Positions 16,743 to 25,305 of a stretch of DNA of 64,000 bases are shown one piece after another (position 1 is the stretch's first letter; every line of letters begins with the position of its first letter). The DNA is taken from the NCBI GenBank assembly GCA_902796965.1, contig CADBRA010000015.1, positions 50,286 through 114,285 of the forward strand, in the 5' to 3' direction. Under the pieces are notes generated by a model. That model ran no database searches, had not been told where the DNA came from, and was given only the letters and a program-made list of their open reading frames with translations. This stretch comes from an uncultured Eubacteriales bacterium (lineage in GTDB: Bacteria; Bacillota; Clostridia; Peptostreptococcales; Anaerovoracaceae). The position numbers and the translations under genes are program-made.

Positions 16743-17930
16743 TTATTCTTCCGGTCTCTCCACGATCATCGATATACCCATGCCGCCGCCGATACACATA
16801 GTAGCCAGTCCTAATTTAGATTCGCGCTTCATCATTTCGTAGATAAGCGAAACGAGGATACGAGCTCCCGACGCTCCTATAGGATGACCGAGCGCTATAG
16901 CGCCGCCGTTTACATTAACCTTTTCAGGATCAAAGTGGAGATCTTTCGCTACTGCAAGAGATGTCGCCGCAAAAGCTTCGTTTGCCTCTACAAGATCAAT
17001 ATCGTCTACTGTCAGGTCAGCTTTTTCAAGCGCTTTCTTTGTTGCAGGAACAGGACCAATACCCATGATTGACGGATCCACACCTGCAGTAGCATATGAT
17101 TTGATCTTTGCTATAGGCTTAAGCCCAAGTTCCTCAGCCTTTTCAGCAGACATTATGACGAGTGCCGCAGCTCCGTCGTTGAGTCCTGATGCATTGAACG
17201 AAGTTACTGTTCCGTCTTTCTTGAATGCAGGCATCTGCTTAGGATAGAGCTCTTCGATGCAGTTAAACCAAGGATGCTCATCAGTGTCAAATAATTTGAC
17301 CGAACCATCTCTCTGCGGAATCTCAACAGGAACGATCTCATCCTTGAATCTGCCTGACTCAACGGCTGCCTGAGCCTTATGCTCTGACTCGATCGCGAAT
17401 GCGTCCTGTTCTTCGCGCGTAACGCCCCACTGTTCTGCAACCTTTTCTGCCGTAAGACCCATGTGCTTGCCCGAGAACGTATCTGTCAAACCGTCCTTAA
17501 GCATTTCATCTTCGAGAGGGAAATCGCCCATCGTCGCACCAAATCTGATCTTGCTCGACAGATACGGCGCATTTGACATGCTCTCCATGCCTCCCGCGAG
17601 AATGACATCTGCATCTCCCGCCTTGATGATCTGAGCAGCCAGCATGACGGTTCTCATGCCTGATCCGCACATCTTGTTGATAGTCATCGCAGGAACCTCT
17701 TCCGGAATGCCCGCATATATTGCACTCTGTCTCGCTACATTCTGTCCCTGCCCGGCCTGCAGCACACAGCCGAACAAAACTTCATCGATAATTCCTGCAT
17801 CGATGCCGGCTCTGTTTATGGCTTCCTTCATTACAGTCTCGCCAAGTTTTGCAGTCGTTATTCCGTTAAGACTTTTTCCGTATTTCCCGATCGGAGTTCT
17901 TACGCCGCTTACGATTACAACATCTTTCAT
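16743..17930 (-). CDS. Acetyl-CoA C-acetyltransferase (thiolase)
   Basis: Biosynthetic thiolases condense two acetyl-CoA to acetoacetyl-CoA, the entry to butyrate or hydroxybutyrate formation in anaerobes. The 395-residue product has the acyl-accepting Cys88 in NKMCGSGM, His349 in GHPIGASG and Cys379 in CIGGGMG, all in family positions. Length and motifs match the ThlA/AtoB group. AGGAGG lies seven bases before the ATG. It is monocistronic, with its own terminator and a probable promoter. No other butyrate-pathway gene (hbd, crt, bcd) lies nearby, so the metabolic use of acetoacetyl-CoA here is open. Confidence 0.95.
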   Translation of the reverse strand: MKDVVIVSGVRTPIGKYGKSLNGITTAKLGETVMKEAINRAGIDAGIIDEVLFGCVLQAGQGQNVARQSAIYAGIPEEVPAMTINKMCGSGMRTVMLAAQIIKAGDADVILAGGMESMSNAPYLSSKIRFGATMGDFPLEDEMLKDGLTDTFSGKHMGLTAEKVAEQWGVTREEQDAFAIESEHKAQAAVESGRFKDEIVPVEIPQRDGSVKLFDTDEHPWFNCIEELYPKQMPAFKKDGTVTSFNASGLNDGAAALVIMSAEKAEELGLKPIAKIKSYATAGVDPSIMGIGPVPATKKALEKADLTVDDIDLVEANEAFAATSLAVAKDLHFDPEKVNVNGGAIALGHPIGASGARILVSLIYEMMKRESKLGLATMCIGGGMGISMIVERPEE

Positions 17931-17954
17931 GGACTAACCTCCTTGTCTGATAAA

Positions 17955-17984
17955 ATTATCACGTATGATTCCCTTATATGGCAA
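17955..17984 (-). promoter_or_regulatory. Possible thiolase promoter
   Basis: On the minus strand TTGCCA, an 18-base spacer and GATAAT lie about 25 bases before the thiolase start. The fit is fair, not strong. Confidence 0.4.
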
Positions 17985-18475
17985 TTATCAAATCCTTGAT
18001 ATACATAATGTTAACATGTGCAATCAAATATTTCAATCGTATACATTGTTTTATATTGTCATATTTTTTGCCATAGTGTAATAATCGGTTAAAAATATTC
18101 CATGATAATATGCCCGCAATTCTCTCTGTAAAACAGCTGCTAAACACGTTATCGCTGCGGCTGGCTCACAGCTGACCGGTAATCGTTTATTTATGGCGGA
18201 AAATCAGGCAGAAAACATCTTTCTCTGACGTCCGCTCTGCGGACAGGTGCTGTACCGGTAGACGGCGGAAAACAATACAGCACTGCTGTCATATGAGCCC
18301 CGTACGGCACAGGCGCATTAGTACGTCCGCCTTTACGCCGCCATTGCGGCATGATGTGTGCGGAGCACTCGCAGGCGCTTTTACCTTTTAGCTCCAGTCA
18401 ATATCCGCAAAGCATCTGATAAAACTGTATTAATCACACAGCGGATATTCAAAGAAACTCGCGCTCTGCAAGGTG
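17985..18475. other. Intergenic region without a gene
   Basis: This region separates the divergent thiolase and ferritin genes. Its left part is AT-rich; its centre (18130-18400) is GC-richer and contains GTCCGC-TCT-GCGGAC at 18230-18244 and a weaker GTGC-GGA-GCAC at 18358-18368. No open frame with a ribosome binding site was found. Confidence 0.5.
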
Positions 18476-18504
18476 TTGAATTTAAGTTTCAGTTGACGTA
18501 TTAT
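18476..18504 (+). promoter_or_regulatory. Ferritin promoter
   Basis: TTGAAT, 17 bases, TATTAT lie about 50 bases before the chosen ferritin start. A transcript starting near 18511 excludes two earlier ATGs (18503, 18507) as starts. Confidence 0.7.
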
Positions 18505-18554
18505 GTATGCGGTTAATAAATATGTCTTCACACATTCTGGAAGGAGAATCGGAC

Positions 18555-19067
18555 ATGCTCAACGAAAAATTAGTAAAAATGCTCAGCGATCAGGAAAATT
18601 ACGAATTTTATTCCGCATATATCTATCTTGGAATCGCAAACTACTTCGCAGACAAAAATCTCAACGGCTTCGCAAACTGGTTCACAATCCAGACTCAGGA
18701 GGAACGCGACCACGCGCTTCTGTTCAACCAGTATCTGCTGAATAACGGCGAGAACCCGACGCTTGACGCTGTCGATAAATATGACAACAACTACCCTGAT
18801 TTCAGGTCTCCTCTTGAAACTGCAGCCGGACACGAGAGAAAGGTAACTGCAAGGATCAACGACATTTACGCCGCTGCTTTTGAGCTTCATGATTTCCGCA
18901 CTATGCAGTTCCTAGACTGGTTTGTCAAGGAGCAGGGCGAAGAAGAGCAGAACATCGATGATATCTTAAACCGCTACGATCTTTTCGGAACAGACGCAAA
19001 GTCTCTCTATATGCTCGATCAGGAGCTTTCTGCGAGAGTTTACTCTGCACCTTCACTTGTTCTGTAG
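18555..19067 (+). CDS. Ferritin (bacterial non-haem type)
   Basis: Ferritin oxidises Fe2+ and stores it as a mineral in a 24-subunit shell. The 170-residue product starts MLNEKLVKMLSDQENYEFYS and shows ferroxidase-site motifs: Glu in NYEFYSAY, EERDHA (Glu/His), the Glu in GHERKVTARI, and EQGEEEQN. AAGGAG about nine bases before ATG 18555 sets the start; an in-frame ATG 16 codons upstream falls outside the predicted transcript. It is monocistronic, with a strong terminator. No Fur-like box was recognised. Confidence 0.95.
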   Translation: MLNEKLVKMLSDQENYEFYSAYIYLGIANYFADKNLNGFANWFTIQTQEERDHALLFNQYLLNNGENPTLDAVDKYDNNYPDFRSPLETAAGHERKVTARINDIYAAAFELHDFRTMQFLDWFVKEQGEEEQNIDDILNRYDLFGTDAKSLYMLDQELSARVYSAPSLVL

Positions 19068-19130
19068 TCATATGCGTCCGAGGGGTACAGAAGCGGCTGT
19101 ATTGCATTATAAATATTGACAAAACAGTAA

Positions 19131-19160
19131 AAGACCCGCCTGTTTCAGGCGGGTCTTTGT
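19131..19160 (+). terminator. Bidirectional terminator between ferritin and the HIRAN gene
   Basis: Perfect 12-bp arms (AAGACCCGCCTG at 19131-19142 and its complement at 19146-19157) with a TTT loop lie between convergent genes, with a short T run on the minus side as well. Confidence 0.88.
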
Positions 19161-19216
19161 ACTTGCACTTACGATTTATTTATTACACCGAATTTTGTCG
19201 TTATGTCTGCGCCGGC

Positions 19217-19627
19217 TCAAAAATCTATTAAATAAATCCCGATCGCTATACGCGTAAACGAGCCCCTTTTCATGATATCAGTGATACGCGCTTCGAGCAT
19301 TTTTCCCGCGTCCATCATACGCGCAAACACGATGTTATCCTTTTCGGGCACGTAACCGAGCTTTCGGCCGTCCTTTTTCAAAATCAAAATTGCGTTTTCA
19401 TCGAACTTGTTCACTTCCCGCCTGAGCATAAGTTTCTCTCCCTCGCTGATATCGCTCAGCACAGAGTCATCAGCCAGATGAGTAGTTCCCGCGATAAATG
19501 AATCAAAAAGATGAATTTCCCGGACGAGCGGTTTTATCAGATCGCCGAGATTCCTGTCTTCATCAACAGCCTTTGCCAGATCCTGCCGATGCTGGGCAAT
19601 CAGTCCATTTGCATTTTCATCTTCCAT
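19217..19627 (-). CDS. HIRAN domain protein
   Basis: The 136-residue product has a short helical N-terminus and a HIRAN domain (about 41-118) running FIAGTTHLADDSVLSDISEG to REVNKFDENAILILKKDGRK and LGYVPEKDN. HIRAN domains bind 3' ends of single-stranded DNA in eukaryotic HLTF and occur alone or fused in bacteria, where their role is mostly unknown. The ATG at 19627 lies inside the end of the J-domain gene (28-base overlap), with AGGGAGG upstream, pointing to translational coupling. It is the last gene of the SEL1 / J-domain / HIRAN cassette and ends before a bidirectional terminator. Confidence 0.85.
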   Translation of the reverse strand: MEDENANGLIAQHRQDLAKAVDEDRNLGDLIKPLVREIHLFDSFIAGTTHLADDSVLSDISEGEKLMLRREVNKFDENAILILKKDGRKLGYVPEKDNIVFARMMDAGKMLEARITDIMKRGSFTRIAIGIYLIDF

Positions 19628-20412
19628 GCGTTAACAAATTCCCTCCCCATCATTTCAGTCAGCACTCCCTCGAGCATGAGTCCGTATGATGTGTACTCTC
19701 CCAGATCAGTCTCAAGATCTTTTTTCCTATCTGCAGCGGCATCCGGATCATCGAGCAGAAACTTATAAAGATACGGATCAGTTGAGGTTATCCTGTTTAT
19801 ATCATTCTGAACAGCGCTTATGCGGTCTTTTATGTTCGAAAGCTCCGGCAGGTCAGCTGCTCCTCCTCTCCGCAGCAGCGCGGCACGCGCCAGTGTTTCG
19901 ATCTCCTCCAGACGTGTCAGATCGTTCCTTCTGTATGCTCCGGCAGCAGCCTCCCATAGGTTTCTGAAATATGTGCTGTCCGCGAATTCCGGATGCAGAT
20001 CAGGATGTATCATCCTTGCTATCTCCCTATATTTCCGCTTTGACTTTTCGACGATATATATAGGTGATGTACGGATGTTCTCAGATTCGTTTTTCATATC
20101 TATCAGATTTTTTAACTGCTCTTGGTATTCTTTCATACTGTTTCCGATATATGTGTCGAGTTCATCTTCCCTAACTGCTTGTCCTGTGTTCGCTGCGGCC
20201 TGACAGTATGAAATTATCTTTTTCCAGCTGATACACTCTATTTTTTTGTGAAATAAATCGACTGACAGCTCCCCGAACTCGTTATAATACAGCATCTCAC
20301 AGATCTCAGCTTCTTTCTCAAGCTGATCTCTCTTAATAATCAGTTTTTCATACCGACTGAATGCGCGTGCTCTCTCTTCATCGATCACTGAATTTTTCTG
20401 TATTTCATTCAT
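19600..20412 (-). CDS. J-domain-like protein
   Basis: This 270-residue protein carries an HPD tripeptide at 136-138 in KYREIARMIHPDLHPE, in the setting of helices II and III of a J domain (about 120-170). J domains stimulate the ATPase of Hsp70 partners. The N-terminal 115 residues are charged and probably coiled coil (LIIKRDQLEKEAEICEML), and the C-terminal 90 include a second likely helical pair (ELSNIKDRISAVQNDINRI). It lacks the Gly/Phe and zinc regions of DnaJ, so it is a specialised J protein. Its ATG shares one base with the stop of the SEL1 gene (TAATG) and it overlaps the HIRAN gene by 28 bases. No Hsp70 gene is adjacent. Confidence 0.8.
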   Translation of the reverse strand: MNEIQKNSVIDEERARAFSRYEKLIIKRDQLEKEAEICEMLYYNEFGELSVDLFHKKIECISWKKIISYCQAAANTGQAVREDELDTYIGNSMKEYQEQLKNLIDMKNESENIRTSPIYIVEKSKRKYREIARMIHPDLHPEFADSTYFRNLWEAAAGAYRRNDLTRLEEIETLARAALLRRGGAADLPELSNIKDRISAVQNDINRITSTDPYLYKFLLDDPDAAADRKKDLETDLGEYTSYGLMLEGVLTEMMGREFVNAWKMKMQMD

Positions 20413-21311
20413 TAATTGCTGCCTGCCTCAAGTATGTATATCCTGTCATAAATCTCCGTCAACCTGTGTCCGCCGAGCTCAGCTTTAGCAAAGAAATCAT
20501 CGATCGTCCTGAACCATTTCCCGTTGAATTCAACTGCTATGCTGGAATCATCGCATACAGATGAAAGTTTGCCTGTCATCTCGTTTCCGCCGTCGTCCAT
20601 AAACGTTAAAGTGACAACAGACGGGGCCTGAAGAACATAGTAAAGATCATAAAAACTTATGTCATACCAGTCAAAATCGAGTAGCTTATACAGATTGTCG
20701 ATCAGATACTTCATTATCGTTAAATTTCCGAAAAACGGATTGTATTTTATCCTCTGTGCAAGGAAATCCTCCGCTACAAGATAAAGCTCTGCTGCCTCAG
20801 CTTTTCTTCCTTCTTCTGCACGAATCGCCGCCAGACGCGTAAAAATCTCCGGCTTCGCTTCGTCGAGGTACTGCGCGTTTTCGACCTTATCGTAGAGTTT
20901 TTCTATTATGTCCTTATATCTGCGGTAATCCTTTTCAACATAATATCCGTTTTTATACATGTCAGCGAGTTTATATTCCGCGACGATGCTCCCCTGCTCT
21001 CCAGCTTTTTTGTAGCATTCGAAAGCCTTTTTATAATCCGGCTCACCGACACGTCCGTAATACCATATATATCCGAGACTCAGATACGCATTGCTGTCAT
21101 CGAGAGCCGCTGCCATTTCATAATACTTCTTTGCCAGCATAAACTCCCTCTGCTCGTAATACCATCCGCCGAGTTCCATCATATAGTACGATTCGCCTGT
21201 CTCCTTGATTAGAAAATCCATCCCTTCGGTGTACATGAATTTGTCTTCGTCAGTCGGAGTCTGATTCTTGTCGAAATCATGTTTTATCTTTTTAGCTTCT
21301 TCAATAGTCAT
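20412..21311 (-). CDS. SEL1-like repeat protein
   Basis: The 299-residue product has about four SEL1/TPR-type helical repeats between residues 35 and 200, such as ELGGWYYEQREFMLAKKYYE, LSLGYIWYYGRVGEPDYKKA and YKLADMYKNGYYVEKDYRRY. A C-terminal domain (about 225-299) is rich in beta strand and acidic, with LTFMDDGGNEMTGKL and VEFNGKWFRTIDDFF. SEL1 repeats mediate protein-protein contacts. I start at ATG 21311, eight bases after CAGGAG; the frame is open 23 codons further up, into the preceding terminator. Its stop overlaps the J-protein start. Confidence 0.82.
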   Translation of the reverse strand: MTIEEAKKIKHDFDKNQTPTDEDKFMYTEGMDFLIKETGESYYMMELGGWYYEQREFMLAKKYYEMAAALDDSNAYLSLGYIWYYGRVGEPDYKKAFECYKKAGEQGSIVAEYKLADMYKNGYYVEKDYRRYKDIIEKLYDKVENAQYLDEAKPEIFTRLAAIRAEEGRKAEAAELYLVAEDFLAQRIKYNPFFGNLTIMKYLIDNLYKLLDFDWYDISFYDLYYVLQAPSVVTLTFMDDGGNEMTGKLSSVCDDSSIAVEFNGKWFRTIDDFFAKAELGGHRLTEIYDRIYILEAGSN

Positions 21312-21359
21312 AAAATACTCCTGCCTATATACGCAGAATTTCTGCCGGATTCTGACCAT

Positions 21360-21393
21360 AAAAAAGCCCGGCCACTGCATTTTCCGGGCTTTG
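21360..21393 (-). terminator. Terminator after the DUF2156 gene
   Basis: AAAGCCCGG and CCGGGCTTT (21361-21371 and 21384-21392) form a 9-bp stem with a T run on the minus strand. It lies between the DUF2156 gene and the SEL1 cassette. Confidence 0.8.
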
Positions 21394-21405
21394 TCATAGC
21401 AACCG

Positions 21406-22380
21406 CTAATCTAAATTTCCATAGCGCTCCATGGCTTCTTTGTCATCTGCGAGCAGTGCGATGCTCTTCTCAATCATACGGCACGGTTTATATGATGTCT
21501 TGGCTTTTCTAAGACCTTCAAGTCCCATATCCTCTTCACGGTTTACGAACTCGTATTTTCCCTGAACAGCTTTACAGAATTCCTGATTTATTTTCTGATA
21601 AATTCCGGGGAAATCTATATTGCCCTTTTCGATATGCTCAACGATCGTGTCATCACCGAGCGGTCCCCCGAATGCATAAGCCTCGAGTCTGCCGTCTATT
21701 CTTATCGCTGTTCCCTCCATGCCGAGTTCCTCGAAGTGCGGCAGAGTGTCCCGCAGCACATTTGCTTCTTCACCGAGCATAGCGGCTTCAAAGCCTTCGA
21801 CCTGTTTTTTTGCGTCTATGTATTTCAGAAGATCTATGGCTTCCTCCGCCAGGTCTCCCGACATCGGGATTACCTCATAACGTCCGTCCAACTCTTTGTT
21901 GAATTTGTTGACATGATTCTTCTTACCGTGAAATGAGCGTCCTCTGAGATCAGCGAGATCATCTACCCTGTAAACATAATCATAATTTGCCCTGTCCTCC
22001 AGGAATAAAAATTTCCCAGGCATGAGCTCCGTGTAGTGTTTTATCATGTGAGACGGTATCAGACGCATAACATACGGCTTTCCCATCTCCTTAAACCTGT
22101 CCATTACTACTCTGAGTGCATCTTTCATCTTGGCCGCATCGCATTCGCCGTTTAACGGCAGAAGAGGAAATACAAAAGGTTCCTCTTCAAAGCCTTCAAA
22201 ATTACTGCGGCCAGCTACGCACAGAAAATCATTTATTACTTCAAATGTAAAATCGTTTGATTTTCTCCACATGTAAAGCGATGTGAACGTGAGACCGGAG
22301 GTCTCGTGTTTATATCTGTTCAGGAAGTTTTCCAGTTCTTCCTTCTTGTCCAAAGTTATTTCATTGCTGAAAAATTGCAT
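21406..22380 (-). CDS. DUF2156 (phosphatidylglycerol lysyltransferase C-terminal-like) protein
   Basis: The 324-residue product matches the soluble GNAT-like DUF2156 family, related to the C-terminal catalytic part of MprF. Landmarks are the FTSLYMWRKSNDFTFEV start region, YDYVYRVDDLADLRGRSFHG, KKNHVNKFNKEL, and the late INQEFCKAVQGKYEFVNREED. There is no membrane part, so lipid aminoacylation is not implied; the family substrate is unsettled. It is probably part of the SGNH hydrolase - sirtuin - surE - DUF2156 run on the minus strand, which ends at the terminator after it. The ribosome binding site is weak. Confidence 0.85.
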   Translation of the reverse strand: MQFFSNEITLDKKEELENFLNRYKHETSGLTFTSLYMWRKSNDFTFEVINDFLCVAGRSNFEGFEEEPFVFPLLPLNGECDAAKMKDALRVVMDRFKEMGKPYVMRLIPSHMIKHYTELMPGKFLFLEDRANYDYVYRVDDLADLRGRSFHGKKNHVNKFNKELDGRYEVIPMSGDLAEEAIDLLKYIDAKKQVEGFEAAMLGEEANVLRDTLPHFEELGMEGTAIRIDGRLEAYAFGGPLGDDTIVEHIEKGNIDFPGIYQKINQEFCKAVQGKYEFVNREEDMGLEGLRKAKTSYKPCRMIEKSIALLADDKEAMERYGNLD

Positions 22381-22436
22381 ATATTGCTCTGCTTTCCCTT
22401 TTCATGCCGGCTGATCCGAGCCAGTCGGCATCGTAA

Positions 22437-23219
22437 TCACGCTCTGATATTCCAGTCTTTCATGGCATCCATAAGCTTGTAGTCAGTCATATCGATCTTA
22501 AGCGGTGTGACTGTCACATATCCATTCTGGTAAGCTATTACATCAGGATTGCCGGGCAGCTCATCATAGTGGACCAGCTTTCCGGTATACCAGTAATATT
22601 TCCTTCCGCCCGGATTAGTCTCAACTTCAAATTTTTCATCGTATTCTCTCGGCCCCATTTCGCATAATTTTACGCCCTTGAGCTCTGCCGGCGGGAGATC
22701 CGGGAAGTTGACATTCACAATAGTACCTTTGTCTAATTTCGGCACTATACGTCCCGCCATATCCTGTATAATTGCCGTGCAGTTCTCCAGCTGCTCCATC
22801 GTCGGATGATGGGTCCCGAGTGAAACAGCAACAGCCGGAACACCGTTAAGAACGCCTTCAACAGCAGCAGAAACAGTGCCTGAATAAAATACATCTGTTC
22901 CTATATTGCTGCCGTGATTTATTCCTGAAAATACGACATCGATCCCAATGCCCTGCTCTCGCCTGAGTCTCTTTATACCTGACTTGACACAGTCAGCCGG
23001 TGTTCCTGAAAGCGACTGCGCCCACTTCACGCCCGGGATTTCATCATCTTTTACAAATATAGGGCCGCCGCTCATCGTGATGCTGTGGCCGCTGGCGCTG
23101 CGCTGACCGTCCGGCGCGCATACATATATATTTACACCATCAACGCCGGAAAGAGCCTTGATGAGCACTCTGATCCCATCAGCGTTTATTCCGTCGTCAT
23201 TTGATACTAATACGTTCAT
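22437..23219 (-). CDS. surE: 5'/3'-nucleotidase SurE
   Basis: SurE is a metal-dependent nucleoside monophosphate phosphatase linked to stationary-phase survival. The 260-residue product has the metal site NDDGINADGI at residues 7-16, the conserved APDGQRSASGHSIT segment, and DVVFSGINHGSNIGTDVFYSGTVSAA split across the central strand. Length is standard. It starts 12 bases after the sirtuin gene, with GGAG upstream, so the two are co-translated from one message. Confidence 0.96.
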   Translation of the reverse strand: MNVLVSNDDGINADGIRVLIKALSGVDGVNIYVCAPDGQRSASGHSITMSGGPIFVKDDEIPGVKWAQSLSGTPADCVKSGIKRLRREQGIGIDVVFSGINHGSNIGTDVFYSGTVSAAVEGVLNGVPAVAVSLGTHHPTMEQLENCTAIIQDMAGRIVPKLDKGTIVNVNFPDLPPAELKGVKLCEMGPREYDEKFEVETNPGGRKYYWYTGKLVHYDELPGNPDVIAYQNGYVTVTPLKIDMTDYKLMDAMKDWNIRA

Positions 23220-23231
23220 ACTCTGATATTA

Positions 23232-24017
23232 TTACTCCTGGTTCTTTAATTTAACTGCAACCGGCTTGAATTCTACTCCGGATACTACTGAAGAAAATAC
23301 TTTTCCAAGCGAGTCATGTATTACGAGGTCTGCCCTCGAATCGAATCCTGTTTCCTGTTTGTTTATGAGGACGAGATGCTTTCCGTTGAAGAAATCGACG
23401 AAACCTGCCGCCGGATATACTACAAGAGATGTCCCTCCGATTATCAGCGTGTCAGCATTGGAAATCGCGTCGATCGACTTTCTCATGAGTGTTTCATCAA
23501 GAGGCTCCTCATAAAGAACGACATCAGGTTTGAGAATTCCTCCGCAATCATCACACAGCGGCGTCTTGGTTCCCTCCTTCCAATGCGATTTATCAAGCAT
23601 ATAATCGAGATCGAATTCCTTTCCGCACTTCATACAATGAAGCCTCGCCACAGTTCCATGGATCTCATAAACTTCCTTGCTTCCGGCCGCTTGATGAAGC
23701 CCGTCGATATTCTGCGTCACTATAGCTTTGAGCTTTCCCTGCTGCTCAAGTTTGGCGAGTGCGTAGTGAGTGGCATTCGGTTTCACATCAGTAAAAATCA
23801 GATTTTCTATGTAATATTCGTAAAAATCGTCTGTCCTGTTCATGAAAAACGAATGACTTATTATTTCCTCAGGCGCAGCGTTGAATTTCGTCTTAGCGTT
23901 CCACAGGCCGTTTTCCGATCTGAAATCAGGCACACCGCTCTCTGTTGAAACTCCTGCTCCACCGAAAAATACGATGTTTTCGCTCTCATCGATGATTTTT
24001 TTCAATTCATCATACAT
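23232..24017 (-). CDS. Sir2-family NAD-dependent protein deacylase
   Basis: Sirtuins remove acyl groups from lysine using NAD+. The 261-residue product carries GAGVSTESGVPDFRS (about 20-34), TQNIDGLH with the catalytic His in EIHGTV, two CxxC zinc pairs (CMKC and CDDC), and IIGGTSLVVYPAAG near the end. It resembles bacterial class II/III or U sirtuins rather than SIRT5 types, though the exact acyl preference is not visible. GGAGGCAGCACAAT precedes the ATG. It is followed closely by surE. Confidence 0.95.
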   Translation of the reverse strand: MYDELKKIIDESENIVFFGGAGVSTESGVPDFRSENGLWNAKTKFNAAPEEIISHSFFMNRTDDFYEYYIENLIFTDVKPNATHYALAKLEQQGKLKAIVTQNIDGLHQAAGSKEVYEIHGTVARLHCMKCGKEFDLDYMLDKSHWKEGTKTPLCDDCGGILKPDVVLYEEPLDETLMRKSIDAISNADTLIIGGTSLVVYPAAGFVDFFNGKHLVLINKQETGFDSRADLVIHDSLGKVFSSVVSGVEFKPVAVKLKNQE

Positions 24018-24037
24018 ATTGTGCTGCCTCCATCATT

Positions 24038-24074
24038 TAAAAGCGGCTGCACCTCCCGGCCGGGAAATGCAGCC
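24038..24074 (-). terminator. Possible terminator after the SGNH hydrolase gene
   Basis: GGCTGCA (24045-24051) pairs with TGCAGCC (24068-24074), and TCCCGGCCGGGA inside can also pair. The minus strand continues into GCTTTTAAATG, a poor T tract, so partial readthrough into the sirtuin gene is likely. Confidence 0.5.
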
Positions 24075-24121
24075 TTCCGTCTGTTAATTATAATACGCAT
24101 AACGCAGCTGTGCGCATATTT

Positions 24122-25129
24122 TTACAGTGCAAATCTATCGTCTTCCTCAGGCGGCCTGTCTTCAGCAAGAATGCCCATGTTCTGGAAAGCTTCCTTGGCA
24201 ATTGCTGCCATAATCTTGTGTCCGGCAGGATTAGGATGTGCGCCGTCAATGAAAAATCTGCTGTAGCCGGCCTTAAGACGGTTTTTCATACCAGTGTCAA
24301 AGTCTATCACCGGCATGTGATTTGCCTCTGCAAAAGCGAGAAGCCATTCCTTATATATCTGAAGATTTTTAACGTTGCCGTCATAATCTATCATGGTTTT
24401 CCATTCCTTTGGTACGCGCTTGTGATCAGGCTCCGGAGCGATGCCCACTATAGGAACTATACCGTAATTCATCGCCATCTGGCACATCATAGCGTAATTA
24501 TTCGTCACGAATTCGAGAGGAGTGCCGCCGATTATATCGTTTCCGCCGCCGAGAATTACAACCGCCTTTGCCTGAATATCGACTACATGCTCCTTGAAGC
24601 GGTCGAACATACCCTCTGTAGTGTCTCCGTTCAGGCCTACGTTAAGCAGGTTTATCTCCTCTTCACGGCGGAGTCTTCCGATCCACGTAAGAGTTCCCTC
24701 TACCTCATATCCGTAAACGATACTGTCACCGATACATACGATTCTGTCATCTTTTTTTATAGCTGCGAGGCGGTCTTCCACCTGATCAGGATCGAGGCGT
24801 ATCGAATCAGCCGCGCCCTCTGCGGCGGTAGCTCCGGCCGCAAATGCCGAGTCAGCCATTTCGCCGGCTATTTGAGCATTCATCTGGCGCTCACGCTCAC
24901 TGAACTTCCGGTCAGCCTCCTCCATTTGCTTCTTCTGATATTCGGCTTCCTTCTTAGCTATCTCCTCTTCCGTCATAACTCTGAACAGGCTGTCGTCCTG
25001 ATCGAGCAGAGTATATGTCCTGACCGCCATGCCGTCTACAGTAGTATTCTCTACTTTCTGTTCCGCATAGTCGCTCTTGTCCTGTTTTTTTCTTGCGTCA
25101 TCTAAATTAGTAACTTTCGAGTCTGCCAT
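24122..25129 (-). CDS. SGNH/GDSL hydrolase with acidic helical N-terminus
   Basis: Residues 125-325 form an SGNH hydrolase: block I IVCIGDSIVYG with the nucleophile Ser, block III LGGGND, and block V DGAHPNPAGH with catalytic Asp and His. The first 120 residues are charged and helical, probably coiled coil (EEEIAKKEAEYQKKQMEEAD), and there is no signal peptide, so it should be cytoplasmic. SGNH enzymes are esterases, lipases or deacetylases; the substrate is unknown. GGGAGG ten bases before the ATG supports the start. Confidence 0.88.
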   Translation of the reverse strand: MADSKVTNLDDARKKQDKSDYAEQKVENTTVDGMAVRTYTLLDQDDSLFRVMTEEEIAKKEAEYQKKQMEEADRKFSERERQMNAQIAGEMADSAFAAGATAAEGAADSIRLDPDQVEDRLAAIKKDDRIVCIGDSIVYGYEVEGTLTWIGRLRREEEINLLNVGLNGDTTEGMFDRFKEHVVDIQAKAVVILGGGNDIIGGTPLEFVTNNYAMMCQMAMNYGIVPIVGIAPEPDHKRVPKEWKTMIDYDGNVKNLQIYKEWLLAFAEANHMPVIDFDTGMKNRLKAGYSRFFIDGAHPNPAGHKIMAAIAKEAFQNMGILAEDRPPEEDDRFAL

Positions 25130-25239
25130 CTATAAAAACCTCCCGGAATCAACTGTGAGATCAAATCATAACTACTGTTTATTATACCCGATGAAGTACA
25201 TAATATCACTCATATGGCAATAACCTCCGGGTAAATTAT

Positions 25240-25268
25240 TTGAACGGATTATCGTTTTCTGCTATTCT
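25240..25268 (+). promoter_or_regulatory. Promoter of the ABC-F gene
   Basis: TTGAAC, 17 bases, TATTCT lie about 38 bases before the chosen start. This fixes the start downstream of an earlier in-frame ATG at 25240. Confidence 0.65.
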
Positions 25269-25305
25269 TTTAATGTTTTATCGGACAAAGAACGGAGAAA
25301 AACAG

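Noticed and set aside
18503..18745. Alternative reading frame and earlier ATGs before ferritin
   Set aside because: They lie at or before the predicted transcript start, and the ferritin frame with AAGGAG at 18555 explains the locus.
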